From Rhynchopus euleeides (Eukaryota > Euglenozoa > Diplonemea > Diplonemida > Diplonemidae): 64,000 nt of DNA. A program made the translations under genes and the position numbers. The notes under the pieces are model-generated. The model was given only the letters and a program-made list of their open reading frames with translations, was not told where the DNA came from and did no database searches. The stretch covers positions 806,001 to 870,000 of the forward strand of contig OY723306.1 of assembly GCA_963210315.1 (NCBI GenBank), given 5' to 3'. Shown here piece after piece: positions 49,890 to 61,100 of this stretch; position 1 is the stretch's first letter; each line of letters starts with the position of its first letter.

Positions 49890-50181
49890 GTGCGATCAAC
49901 GAAAAACTTTTTCTCGTTTACCTTTCGTATTTCTTCACGAATGATCCTGCACGACTCCAGCTATATTTTCTTCCAACAAGGTACTTGTCAGGCGGAAATG
50001 CAGCGATAGGGGAAGTGCTAGGTGCTTGCCGTCACACACAGTCTTATGCGCCTGCCAATCACACACCAACACTTCCGCAGGCAAAATTTTCTGTGTGTGT
50101 CGTGCGATCAACGAAAAACTTTTTCTCGTTTACCTTTCGTATTTCTTCACGAATGATCCTGCACGACTCCAGCTATATTTT
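49890..50181 (+). repeat. B1-A2-B2 split direct repeats
   Basis: B1 49890-49969, A2 49970-50119, B2 50102-50181. B1 and A2 meet at CTATATTTT/CTTCC, which represents the circle junction expected for the cDNA intermediate. See the element entry for the diagnostic layout. Confidence 0.92.
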
Positions 50182-50699
50182 TGAAATTTTTGAAATTTTT
50201 GAAATTTTTGAAATTTTTGAAATTTTTGAAATTTTTGAAATTTTTGAAATTTTTGAAATTTTTGAAATTTTTGAAATTTTTGAAATTTTTGAAATTTTTG
50301 AAATTTTTGAAATTTTTGAAATTTTTGAAATTTTTGAAATTTTTGAAATTTTTGAAATTTTTGAAATTTTTGAAATTTTTGAAATTTTTGAAATTTTTGA
50401 AATTTTTGAAATTTTTGAAATTTTTGAAATTTTTGAAATTTTTGAAATTTTTGAAATTTTTGAAATTTTTGAAATTTTTGAAATTTTTGAAATTTTTGAA
50501 ATTTTTGAAATTTTTGAAATTTTTGAAATTTTTGAAATTTTTGAAATTTTTGAAATTTTTGAAATTTTTGAAATTTTTGAAATTTTTGAAATTTTTGAAA
50601 TTTTTGAAATTTTTGAAATTTTTGAAATTTTTGAAATTTTTGAAATTTTTGAAATTTTTGAAATTTTTGAACTTTTTGAAATTTTTGAAATTTTTGAAA
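50177..50699. repeat. (TTTTTGAAA)n satellite array 4, right of YR element
   Basis: About 58 copies with one visible variant (AACTTTTTG near 50670). Continuation of the array at 45471-45721 after the YR insertion. Confidence 0.95.
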
Positions 50700-51192
50700 A
50701 TCCGAGGCGTGGTTTCGCCCCTTTGTTTGGCTCTAAATTCAGAATTTCCTTCGGTAATGGCCTCAAATGGTCGAAAACAGCCCATTTTGGTGCCCCCAAA
50801 AAAAAAATTCGAAAAGGGTCCCCCTATAGAAATGCCCGAACAATACCGGAAATAACGCGTTATTACCGGTAATAACGTTATCAATAACGTTATTTTTGGG
50901 ATAACGTCATGGATATATTCAGACCTTATTAAGAGATTCCGCGTTTTAACCTCTTAATTCTAAGACCTTAGTTTTTCTGCAGGGGTTTCCCTATTGGGAA
51001 GGGGTTACAGAACATCTTTGCTCAGAAACTGACCTCGGCTCGACGGACTAGGATGGTATCAGCCCAGGAATCTCTCATCCCACCCCCAATCCTGCAAAAG
51101 CCTGCACGGTCCAAATAACATTCGCTTTTTTGCATGCTTGTATGTATGCGCGTTCCTCACTTCCACACCTGGCACACACAAGCAGCCGCAAT

Positions 51193-53785
51193 ATGGCAAA
51201 GAGAGCGGCTGACTCCGATGAGGATTCTATTACTGCGGAGCTGTCACAGGCACAAACTGTTGCCGTAGATGCTGCAGCCCTGTTGCTGCAGAAAAAGGCG
51301 AAGTCGTTTNNNNNNNNNNNNNNNNNNNNNNNNNNNNNNNNNNNNNNNNNNNNNNNNNNNNNNNNNNNNNNNNNNNNNNNNNNNNNNNNNNNNNNNNNNN
51401 NNNNNNNNNNNNNNNNNNNNNNNNNNNNNNNNNNNNNNNNNNNNNNNNNNNNNNNNNNNNNNNNNNNNNNNNNNNNNNNNNNNNNNNNNNNNNNNNNNNN
51501 NNNNNNNNNATCCCCCGGCGGAGGACGTTGGTGACGACGCGCCGGCCGCACCCCCTGCTGACCCCCCACCTGCCCCCTCCCAGAGGAAGGTACTGGGCGA
51601 TGCTCTCCGCAGGGAGATGAAGAAGCACACCGACTGTGTCTGCGTGAAGGTCGGCGACATCAAATCACACTACAGGAATTCCAAGCAGCTGACGAGCGTT
51701 TACGCAGCGGCTCAGGAGGTCCCCTCCTGCGATATCTGCGAGGTGTTGTGGATGCCCCATGTCCAGGCAGGCGACCTGGGGGACCACTTCACCGGCAGCA
51801 AGCACGTGGGGAAGAAATCAAGGCAGAAGAAGGGGGAAGAGGGGCAGGTCACAATTGTGACTGCATTTGAAGCGAGTGAAACCGCTCTGCATGACAAAAT
51901 CGCGAAAGGGGTGCTCTACACGGGGATCACAGCGGGCGCGATGCAGGGTGTACTCTCCTGCCTCGCAGGCACACGCATCCCCAAGGACCCCCCGAAGGTT
52001 GCTCCGCTGGTGAAGAAGCTGGGCGACGAGCTGACGAAGGACAGCGAGAAGGTCATCACGGCCAAGCTGAAGGGGGGGAGGTACTGCATGTCGCATGACA
52101 ACAGTGGGATTGGCGACACGAAGGCGACGGCCATCATCCTCAGCGCTGTAGGATTCGCCGCATCGCTGATCTTCATACGTCCGGAGGAGCGGAGGGGGAG
52201 CCAGACCGGGGTCGAGCTGTCGCAGGACATCAAGCGCGAGCTGACGCGCCTCAGCTTGCCCCCCCCCTTCCTCATCAGATCCGACAAGGGCGGGTCCAAC
52301 GCAGCTGCAAGCCGTGAACTCGCCGAAGCATTCGGTGTCCCCTTCGTGTCGTGCGTCCCACACTTGGTGAACAACTGTGGCGACGTCTGCGAGACCTGGA
52401 TGCTGGCCAACCTGGAGAAGAAGTTCCCGGGGTGTGCCGCCTTCGAGGTGTCCCGCCTACTCAACAACTTGCTGGGCGGGGATGAGAACAAGTATCGGCA
52501 CAGACGGTGGGTCGAAGTGCAGATGGAGTGTCTCTCCGGAGTTGCTGTGTCATCGCTGGAGACCATCCTCGGGGAAGTCGAAGAACTCAGGGAGGACTGC
52601 ACGCCGCAGGAGGAAGCCGATCTCTTCGAATCGTGCGCCGGGAAGATCCGTGCAGCCCTCCGCCAGCCGAACGAGGCAGTCTCCACCGCTACCACCCTCA
52701 AGGATATCCTTCCAGCAGCGCATGCTGTTCTCGACGCTGCAAAAAAGAACAACACAAAGGAGAAGGTGCCGGCTGTGAAGTGCCCCCTCCCAGGTGATAC
52801 TCGGTACTCGTCTCGCATCGAAGTGTACACCCACGTGCGCCAGCGCATGAAGGCGCTGTTCGTGTTCGTGAGCACCGAGCTCCAACAGGGCAGTACGACA
52901 CCCAGCATGGGGAAGCTGGGCCAGCTGCTCAAGGATCTGGGGGTCACACGGCTGGAGAAGGAGTTGCTGGAGATGGAGCGGGCAAATTCGCCGATCATGG
53001 AGCTGCTGGCTTCCTACACCACCCCCTCGAAGAAGTCGCACAGCCACTCTGTTTGGGGTGACATGGAGGGGAAGATTCAGGACCTTGACAACATCGCGTA
53101 CGCCAAGACGGAAAAAGAGAAAGAATTTCTCGAGCGGGAAAAGAAGTCCCTGGAAGACCTGCTGGATGCCAAGTCCCCAGTCGCAGCTGTCCTCTCAGAG
53201 GAGCTGAAGGTGCGGTGGTGGGGGAACAAGTCGGAGGGGTCGTACTACTACTGGAAGGCGATGAGACACGTGAACCCACGTGCTGTCAAGATCATGGGGA
53301 ACACTGACAACCTGATGTCCTTCCAGGATATCACTGCCTGGATTCCGGCGTTCCGTGAAGTCGAGGAGGCGGCGTGGGTAGAGTATGTGGATCACTCCAA
53401 GAAGGAGGGCATGAAGGGCGATGTGGACTCCTTCTGGCTGAACTACGGGGAGTGCGCGCTGCGTACTCTGTGCCTTGATCTGCTGGCGGTGACTGCATCG
53501 ACTCTGGGGTGTGACAGCGTGTTTTCTATCGCGCGCCGTGTGCTCCCCCCGTCCCGCATGGCAGCGCACGCATCAACTCGGGCCCGAATCCTCTTCCATG
53601 CCTGCAACCAGGACCTACCCAACCAGTTCGACCGGACCCTGCGGAAGGGCTATCCTGCTGCGACTGGGCCGAAAGTCGTCGAGTGGGAGGACGACATTCT
53701 CCAGCCCACCACCATCCCGAAGAATGTGCTGGCTTCTTTCGAAGAGGCAGTCTCTGCCATCAATGCACACGCGTACACCGCGTGA
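51193..53785 (+). CDS. hAT-like transposase 3, interrupted by assembly gap
   Basis: Starts at ATG 51193 (MAKRAADSDEDS), enters 200 N at 51310 and resumes at 51510 in a different nominal frame. The gap length is probably a placeholder, so the frame difference means nothing. The visible part is about 800 residues. A C2H2/BED-like finger (CDICEVLW, DHFTGSKH) is followed by SDKGGSNAAASREL and the C-x-x-H block VSCVPHLVNN. The C-terminal hAT dimerisation region is SVFSIARRVLPPSRMA preceded by LDLLAVTASTLGCD. No stop codon after the gap until 53785, so the gene may be intact. Confidence 0.75.
51310..51509. other. Assembly gap of 200 N
   Basis: Exactly 200 unknown bases, a common placeholder size, inside the N-terminal part of hAT transposase 3. 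Confidence 0.99.
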
Positions 53786-54470
53786 GATGATCCGCTGAGC
53801 GGCAAAACTCCAACCTGTATTCTGCTGCCGCTCTGTGACTCAAGCGTACTTTTGCAGTGTGGCATTTCTCTCACACTATGATGCCACTTGCTGCCACGCA
53901 AATAAGAGTCCTCGTGGGGGATGTGAGTGTTGGAGTCAACTGAGTGTGTGGTGGGGGGGGGGGGGCACGAACGTGCGTGTGGTGGGGGCGCGGGGGGCGG
54001 GTGTGTGCAGGAACCTGCTGGGTTCACCCGCTGTCAACGTAATATTGCTGAAGATCGAACTAAGGTCTTAACCTCTGAGTGTAAGACCTTAAAGAGGTTA
54101 CACTAAGAGGTTTAAGACCTTAATTAAGGGGATTCAGATGTTGGGCTTTTTTGGGCCGTTTATGGACTAAGGTCTTAATCTAAGAGGAGGAGGAGGTAGA
54201 TTTGGCGAAAAAAATTCCTCTCTTATTAAGATCTGAATACATCCATGAACGTTATCGATAACGTTATTACCGTTATTACCGTTCCTGATACCGTTATTAC
54301 CGTTATCGATAACGTTATAACGCGAAAAACACCGTTACTGATTTTCGGATAACGTTATTCGGCCGTTCTGGAACGTTATTAACGGTAAGTTATTTTACCG
54401 AAAAAATAACGGTATTACCGTTACTGGTAACGCAATAACGCCCGATGTATGTTTTTATGGTTTTTATTCC

Positions 54471-55280
54471 TGAGATTTCTCGGGTTTAAACTCGGTTTTT
54501 TGGTGGGGGGTGGGAGAGGGGGGGTTTTTACTCGACCACCTCTACCATCCCAGTGCAGACTCTGAAGACAAGAAAAAATGGCTGGCGGCAGTGATCTGAG
54601 TAGGTACCGTACCCGGTACCGGGGGGTAGTACCTCCTGGTACCCCCAAAATGGTGGTTTTCAGCTTCGCGGAATTTGCATTTCCGGCGTTTTTCTGAACC
54701 GTGATGGGGTCATTTTGCCAGGAGCACCAGCAGCACCAGTAACGCCAGCGACGCCTGGAGGAGACCCCCCTCAGAAGAAGTCAAAACCAGCTGCCAAATC
54801 AGCCAGGCAATGCATGATTGTTGCGACCCCCCGACCCAACGAGACGGGAGATGACGAGGATAGTGGATGCCTGGGCAGATTTTGTACTGGCTGCCGGGCT
54901 CCCCCTCTCCATCATTGAGGATGAACATTTCCTCAAGGCCGTCGGGGTGACACGCCCCGGCATAGATGTCAAGCAGCTGCCGAGCAGGCACCAACTCGGG
55001 GGTAAACTTCTCGATGAGAAGTATGACGCGGTCATGAACGAAGTCCTGTGAAAGTTGAACAAGTCGGACAGCCGCGTCCCTCCCTGGCCCCCCTCCCCTC
55101 CCGCAAACCAGCTCAGTGCACGTAACGTGTTCACCCCCTGCAGCTTCCTACTGGGTTTTTACTGGGTTTAAACTCGGTTTAAACCGAGTTTAAACCCGGT
55201 TTTAGAGTTTAAACCCGGTTTTTTGGGTTTTTTGGGGTTTTTATTCTGGGACCCGGGTTTTTAACAACATTGCCCCCCCC
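54471..55280. mobile_element. Degraded element with TTTAAAC repeats and a hAT fragment
   Basis: GGGTTTAAACTCGG at 54481 and a cluster of GTTTAAACCCGG-type repeats at 55150-55260 flank a short hAT-derived frame (54799-55051). The same TTTAAAC repeats adjoin the terminal fragment at 31199. I cannot define exact ends. Confidence 0.5.
54799..55051 (+). pseudogene. Fragment of a hAT transposase N-terminal domain
   Basis: The frame reads DAWADFVLAAGLPLSIIEDE, then FLKAV and QLPSRHQLGGKLLDEKYDAV. This matches the stretch of hAT transposases after the BED finger (glycine-leucine-proline, ED, then PSR and L-L-x-E-Y). The frame stops at 55051 without the catalytic core. A Lys/Pro-rich segment in another frame just upstream (54730-54800) may be its original N-terminus. 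Confidence 0.6.
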
Positions 55281-55950
55281 CCCCCCCCCCGAAAAGCTCT
55301 TGAAAAAGTCCCGGGATTGTTTAACTCTGGACATTGCTGTTCATCCCCCCCCCCCTCTCTCTCTCTTTCTTGAGGACTTTGCCGCGATTCCAAACAGAAT
55401 CTAGATCTTCTTGGCTGGTGGTGCCCCGCCTCAGCACAGGGCTCACTCTCACACTCACACACTCTGTGCCTTGCGGCGCAAAGAACTGCACGGTATACTC
55501 TTACATCTCATGCGAGAGTAAATTCGCGCCAGTGTTATCGTGTGAATGCAGCACTCCTCTCGAAGCGCGAGGGCATGCTTCTCTTCCCTTGCACCTTGAG
55601 AGGCATCCTTGTAAAGCTTCATGCCGAGGAGAAGGCACACACGAGGACAAACGCGCGATGTATGGGTCGGCCGTGTACGCGAACACACACACACACCCCA
55701 TACCTCCCCCTCCTGCAAGGGGCAGTGCGCAATCTCAGCACGATGTTAGCGCATCGTGCTCCCGATCCACTGCCCTCTCCCCTTCCCTGCACCCCTGGCT
55801 GCTGTTGCTGTGGTTTGGAGTCACACCCCGTTTTTTGATGGGGCAGTGGTCTTTTATCATGATGGGGCGATTCTCTGTGCGTCTGGCGTGCCTCGTTTCG
55901 TTAGCTTTTTCTGACGGTTGCCAGTTCCATTGCCGCCCATGGGATGTGTC
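55281..55950. other. Intergenic region
   Basis: No convincing gene. A pyrimidine tract (55345-55370) precedes a 209-codon frame (55334-55963) that lacks recognisable motifs and has simple-repeat content (ACACAC). It runs into the repeated structured unit, so I do not call it. Confidence 0.45.
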
Positions 55951-56306
55951 TGTGTGGTTATGAAGTTTTAAGGCGGTGTCGCCCTGCACGGGCAGTAGCA
56001 CCTCCCCTTCAGTATCGCACTCCCGAAGGATTCCCCAACACGACGTGACACCGGTTTCGACGCGTACTCTTCGTACCCCTCCCCCCGGCCGCGTCTCTTC
56101 AGCGAAGAACCGGGGATAATCGGACCAGGGCTAGCTAAACCCTGGTGGTGTCACGGGTGGGGTTGGAGAGGGAGAAAAGGAAGAAATGAAGTTGCGAAAA
56201 AGTCGAACACTGACACGTGAAATCAATAAAAAAGCGGTATATATCGCCCCCTTGCTGCGACAAAGACACTAAATAGTCAGGCCGCTCCAAGAGTCTTGAG
56301 GGCTTG
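55951..56306 (+). ncRNA. Candidate structured RNA or repeat unit, copy 1
   Basis: 356-bp unit repeated at 56748-57104. The first 240 bases after GAAGTTTTAAGG are identical between copies. Predicted pairing in copy 1: CGTGACACC (56044-56052) with GGTGTCACG nine bases long, enclosing three hairpins, GTAC-TCTTC-GTAC, CCCCGG...CCGGGG with an inner TCTTC/GAAGA, and ACCAGGG...CCCTGGT. Three smaller hairpins precede it (GGCG/CGCC, CTGC/GCAG, CCTTC/GAAGG). It has no coding potential. It does not resemble 5S, U1, U2, U4, U5, U6, 7SL or tRNA as I know them. It could equally be a SINE or MITE. Strand is assumed. Confidence 0.4.
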
Positions 56307-56747
56307 AAGGAAGAAACAGGTTGCTGATGAGTCTCAGGAGCAGGCACCTTTTGTCCGCCCACATGACCTTCGCCCGAAGGCGAACCTCGTCCAGCTTGGC
56401 TCGATCGCCACAGAGAAGGGGATCATTCTCCGCTGTGGTGAACATCTTAAAAACCGAGGGTGCAGAGGTGGGGCAGCCCACTGGTGCGACAGCAGACCGC
56501 CCCCGGATAGCTATAACTAGTGCATAGGAAGAATACGACGGCACACGCAACAGATGCCGAAGGCACAACGGCGGGTCACTTTTAACCACCAGAGGAGTGG
56601 CACTCCCGAGGGGTGGGGTAGGGGGGAAGTCACAACACTTTCGAAGGAAGAAAAGGGGCAAATGGGATGTTTTGTGCAAGGTAGAAAGGAAGTCACAACA
56701 TGAGGCAGGGGGGATTGCTCATCAGGCCTGGGGGAATAGAGGGTTTG
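56307..56747. other. Spacer between the two structured units
   Basis: No gene. Contains hairpin-prone pieces (TTCGCCCGAAGGCGAA near 56375) and a GCTGATGAGTCTCAGGAGC stretch with TGATGA that could be mistaken for a C/D box; no matching D box with guide spacing was evident. Confidence 0.4.
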
Positions 56748-57104
56748 TGTGTGGTTACAAAGTTTTAAGGCGGTGTCGCCCTGCACGGGCAGTAGCACCT
56801 CCCCTTCAGTATCGCACTCCCGAAGGATTCCCCAACACGACGTGACACCGGTTTCGACGCGTACTCTTCGTACCCCTCCCCCCGGCCGCGTCTCTTCAGC
56901 GAAGAACCGGGGATAATCGGACCAGGGCTAGCTAAACCCTGGTGGTGTCACGGGTGGGGTTGGAGAGGGAGAAAAGGAAGAAATGAAGTTGCGAAAAAGT
57001 CAAACACTGACACGTGAAATCAATAAAAAGGGTGGTATATATCGCCCCCTTGCTGCGACGAAGACACTAAATAGTCAGGCCGCTTCAAGAGTCTTGAGGG
57101 CTTG
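56748..57104 (+). ncRNA. Candidate structured RNA or repeat unit, copy 2
   Basis: Second copy of the 356-bp unit. Stem coordinates: 56841-56849 with 56944-56952 (outer 9 bp); 56861-56864 with 56870-56873; 56880-56885 with 56907-56912; 56893-56897 with 56901-56905; 56921-56927 with 56937-56943. Differences from copy 1 (about five) all lie in the last 100 bases, none in the foldable core. After 57104 the sequence becomes a TG repeat, unlike the spacer after copy 1. Confidence 0.4.
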
Positions 57105-58108
57105 TGTGTCTGTGTGTGTGCATGTGGGTGCGGTGCGTGCCGTGGGGTGGAAGAATGTATGCCGCCGCTGGGTTGCCTCCCCGATCTGGAGTTCGCAAAA
57201 GTGAGCTGGCCCCCAAACTAGGGGAGTCGCACACTGGCACGCTCTGGCGCAGGGTGACGGCTGCCCACATCTTAGATTGTGATCGGGCTGGCGCGTGGGC
57301 AGAGAGATATACTGAAGTGTCACTATTTTCACTCCCGCTGTGCCGAGGAAGGGGGCTTGCGAATCGGTCGAGCCAGAAAGTCCTTGCCAACTTCGGGCGT
57401 CACGCTATTGTGTGCCACCCTGGCACATCATGTGGCAGAGCAAAGCCCTAACCGCCGACCGCCCCTACACCACCTCCCCCCCCCCCGCAAAGCATCATGA
57501 AGCCGCCCCGCCGTGCCTTCCCACAGCATGAGTGTGTGCAAGCATGTGCGACGGAGGGGCGTAGGTGTGACGCTGGAGGTGTGAGGAATACAGCTCCAGG
57601 GTGGCTGGTCCTCCCTTTCACCCTCTCCCCCCCCCCATTCACTTGTGTCTGGGGTATTTCTGATTCGGATCTGATTTTCTCAACTTCTCTTGTATGTCTT
57701 CATTATTTTTTTTTCAAACTGGCTGCTCTGCAGGATCTTCTGAAACAAAAAAAAATTACTGCAGAAGCTCTGGGGCAGCAGAACACACGCGTCGTGACGT
57801 AGAGGAAGAAGAAGAAGAAGAAGAGACCCCACTCACCCCACCCGCACCCCCCTTCTCCCCCTCCTCCCACCAGAGAATGAGAGCGAAATCCGCAACCGCC
57901 CCCACACACACCACATGCCAGGCAACTGTGCTTTCCCCCAACCCCCTGCCCCCTGCCCCACCCACTCCACCCCTGCTATACACACCACACGCGCCGCCAC
58001 CCCAAAGTCCCACTGAGGGGCGGCGAACCGAAGCGAAGCGCAACACCCCCTCCGACACGGCAAGGGGAAGGGGAAGGGGTCGCGCCCCCCCACCCCCCAC
58101 CCCTCGCC
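57105..58108. other. Intergenic region
   Basis: TG-repeat, C-rich and A/G-rich simple sequence with no convincing gene. The final 200 bp are C-rich and lead directly to the start of the pseudokinase gene. Confidence 0.5.
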
Positions 58109-61100
58109 ATGCAAGGGCAGGGTATGGCGGGTGAACAGCAGCAGCACCAGCAGCAGCAGCAGCAACAACAGCAACACCACCCACACCACGGGGGCCTCCT
58201 CGGGGTGGATGAAAACGCAAAGGGGTGGCAGCGCGTCGGAAGCGTTGTGAACGCGATCCGTCGGATCGCCGATACAGCCGATCGGAACAACTCCGGGGAG
58301 GAGCTGCACTTCTGCATCTCCGCCCTCGAGTTGGCCTCTGTCGAGCTGAAGCGCCGCCGCTTTGAGGTCAGCCGCCGTGTCGGGGACGAAGACATCGTCC
58401 TGGTCGAAGGGGTGGTCAGCTTTCTGGAACACCTCGTCAACACCTGGTCCGCCTCCGGGGCATCGAGGAACGAGGCACACCCCTCCGTGATCCACCACAA
58501 CCTCGCGGATGCCGCCCTCCGCCTCCGCGCCTCTCTTGTCCCTCTGGGCATCGCCTACTCGCCCACACTCGTCTCCCCGCACACCCACACGCGGTATTCG
58601 CTGTCCAGCTCACCCAGGAACACCTCTCTGGGGCATTCCCTGCTGAAGTCACGCCACGCTCTTCTCACCTCACTCCGCATCGCACGGAGATGCGCCGGGC
58701 TGTCACTGCGTGGGCCGATCCTCCAGGTCTCGCCTGTGTCTGCCTGGGAGCTCCGCCTCGGGTCCTACAGGGGAGCCCAGGTTGCGGTGAAGACATTCCA
58801 CAACTCAAAGGGTGGGCACCGTGCCTTCCGTGAGGAGTTGGACCTGCACGCCAGGTTGGGGTCGCACCCCAACATCCCTTCCCTCCTCGCGTGGGGCCCG
58901 GGGGTGGGGTCGGGGGCCACTGCGGCGCGGCACCACACCGAGGGGTGGGGCAGCCCGACGCCTCCTCCGCCGCCCCCGCCTCCGCCACCGCCAGCCATGT
59001 CGCCCGGCTCCGTCTCCTCCTCCAGCTTCCAGAGCTGCGAAAACTCCGAGACACCAGGGGGTGCCAACCCCACTGCAGTGACCCCTCCTGCAGGCGGTGG
59101 TGCGGCCGGTGCGATGTCCCCTCTCGCCACTGCGGAGAGCGCGGCGGAGACCGCGGGGGCTGGGCCCGCTGTGTTTCCCGAGGGTGTCCCGCAGGGCCCC
59201 TTCATCATATTGGAGCATATCGACGGGGCTCTGGACGATGTCCTCGAGATCCGGAAGCTGGGGCCAAACGCGCACAAGCTTGTCCTGGGGCAGGTTCTGC
59301 GCGCCCTCCTCCACCTCCACCACGCGGTGCCGACACCCCTGGTCCACGGGCTGATCAACGGTGTGAACGTACTCCTCTCTGAGGACGGCGTGGCAAAGCT
59401 CACAGGGATCGAGGGGGTGCAGGAGTCAGATTCGGACCGCGACAGCACCCCCTCCAGGCTCCTCTCCGACAGCCACAGCAATCCGTGCTATCAGGCGCCT
59501 GAGACGCTGCTCACGATGGGAAAACTCCTCCCCTCCTCTGACATATTCAGCGTCGGCTGCCTGATGTACAAACTCCTGACAGGCCTGGACCCTGCGCTGG
59601 ACCCTGGAGTTATGCACCTCCACCTCGACAACGCGCAGCACATGATCCCCTCCTTCTGGCTGTCTGTCATCAAGAGGTGCCTTTCTGCGGACCCCGCGTC
59701 ACGACCCACATGCGCAACTCTCCTCGCTGTTGTCGAAAACGCAGGCCCGGTGCAGCCGGACACCACCTTGGTGGAGCGGGTGGAGCTCATGCCAGCCCCT
59801 GCGAGGGGTGGTGGTGGTGGCGGAGCTGATGGTTCGGCGATCGACCCCGATGCAGCAGACGCTGCAGCGTATTCCGCAAACTTCGAGCTTGCCTACGGTG
59901 GGAGGAGCTGCAGCGGAGCGGGTGGGCTGACAGGCCCCCGCCTTGATGGGAGTGAGGCGCAGCTGTCGCATCGCCACCACCTCCATCACAGCCAACACCC
60001 CGCCTCCCAGTCGTCGCAGCGGCGTGACTACCCTCCGCAGTATCACCACCACAATGCGACGGGGACAGCTCTCTCCTACACCGACAGCACATTCCTGGAT
60101 GAGAGGGACATCAGCAGCGCCTGCCTGCAGGAAGGCGTTGCAAAGCTCACGGGGAGGGGCTTGGGGGTGGCGGGCGTCGCCGCCGCCACCGCCAACACAA
60201 CACGGTTCGGCACACCCCCGTCGTCGCCGGCATCATCATCGTCAACTTCCTCATCCTCATCCTCGGTGGGGCGGGGTGGAGGCGGAGGAGGCCCTCCCGC
60301 TGGGCTGGGTAGCCGGAGGAGGGGTGTGTCGCCTACACACTCGTCGTCGTCGTCATCGTCATCCTCTTCCTCCTCCAGCTGCGGAAGCCCGGCGACCCGC
60401 TCCGATTTCGGTGTGGGTGGCGCGCGAGCTCCCCCCCCAGAAGCTGCCGAAGGGGGTGCGTCTTACCCCTACCACCACCGCCAGGGCCAGGAGGCTGCGC
60501 TGCATCAGCCAACGCTGCGCCGGGCTACCATACCCCTTGTGGGGGAGACCGCCACCCCGGCTGCCGTGCGGAGTGCCCGGGTGGGTCTCGGGGGGTTGGG
60601 GACCGAGTCGCTCATCGCGCGTGTCCCTCTCCGCCTGACGCAGCGGGGTGCCTCAGATGCGTCGGACCGTACAGTTGCAGGGGGAGGTGGAGGGGGTGGT
60701 GGTGGAGGTGGGTCGCTCACATCAGAGAGCCCTGCCCATGGGTGTTCCGATTTCTCCTATTCCTCTGCGGAGGCTGACTGGGCGCTTGGGAGGAAGTCGC
60801 GTCTCCTGGAGATCGAGAGGATAAAGGATGAGATCCGGAGCCTGGAGGAGAAGGGTCATCAGAGGCCTTTCGGGTTCCGCCAGCATGTCGCGGAGAAGAT
60901 CAGCATGGCGCACTTCAGGAGCTGTGCCGATATCGATACGGCGGATAGCCTCGCGATGTTGCGGGAGAATGCGGGGAAGTTTAAAGGCACAGCTTATGGG
61001 GAGCTCTCCCTTGCACTGTTCTGCGACAGGACGGGTGTCCCTGAGGAGAAGTCTCGCGAGCACTACCAGCGTGCGGTGGAGCTTGCGGACCCCGGAGATG

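Larger units (their letters stand above)
45722..50181 (+). mobile_element. Complete YR retrotransposon with split direct repeats
   Basis: The arrangement A1 (45722-45871), coding region, B1 (49890-49969), A2 (49970-50119), B2 (50102-50181) is visible. A1 and A2 are identical over 150 bp and B1 and B2 over 80 bp. An 18-bp core, GTGCGATCAACGAAAAAC, ends A and begins B. This A1-ORFs-B1-A2-B2 layout is diagnostic of Ngaro/PAT/VIPER-type tyrosine-recombinase retrotransposons. The element encodes gag, YR and RT-RNase H in that order and splits a 9-bp satellite array without a target duplication, as expected for recombinase-mediated insertion. Identical repeats indicate a recent insertion. Confidence 0.92.
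50845..54470 (+). mobile_element. hAT-like transposon 3
   Basis: The left end (50850-50945) has AATAACGCGTTATTACCGG, AATAACGTTAT and CATGGATATATTCAGACCTT. The right end (54222-54450) has the inverse, TAAGATCTGAATACATCCATG, then many AACGTTAT/ATAACGTT motifs. Subterminal AAGACCTTA / TAAGGTCTT repeats occur on both sides (50964-50972; 54060-54180). One transposase gene lies inside and contains the assembly gap. Exact termini are uncertain because the repeats are imperfect. Confidence 0.7.

Noticed and set aside
51310..51509. Frame change across this stretch of hAT transposase 3 as a frameshift
   Set aside because: The stretch is a 200-N gap of unknown true length, so frame cannot be compared across it.
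55334..55963. 209-codon + frame
   Set aside because: Simple-repeat composition, no recognisable domain, and it runs into the repeated structured unit.
55951..56306. Structured unit as a known stable RNA (5S, U-snRNA, 7SL, RNase P, tRNA)
   Set aside because: None of the conserved sequence blocks of those RNAs is present, so only an unknown candidate RNA or repeat is claimed.
56307..56350. TGATGA-containing stretch as a C/D box snoRNA
   Set aside because: No convincing D box, terminal stem or guide spacing could be found by eye.
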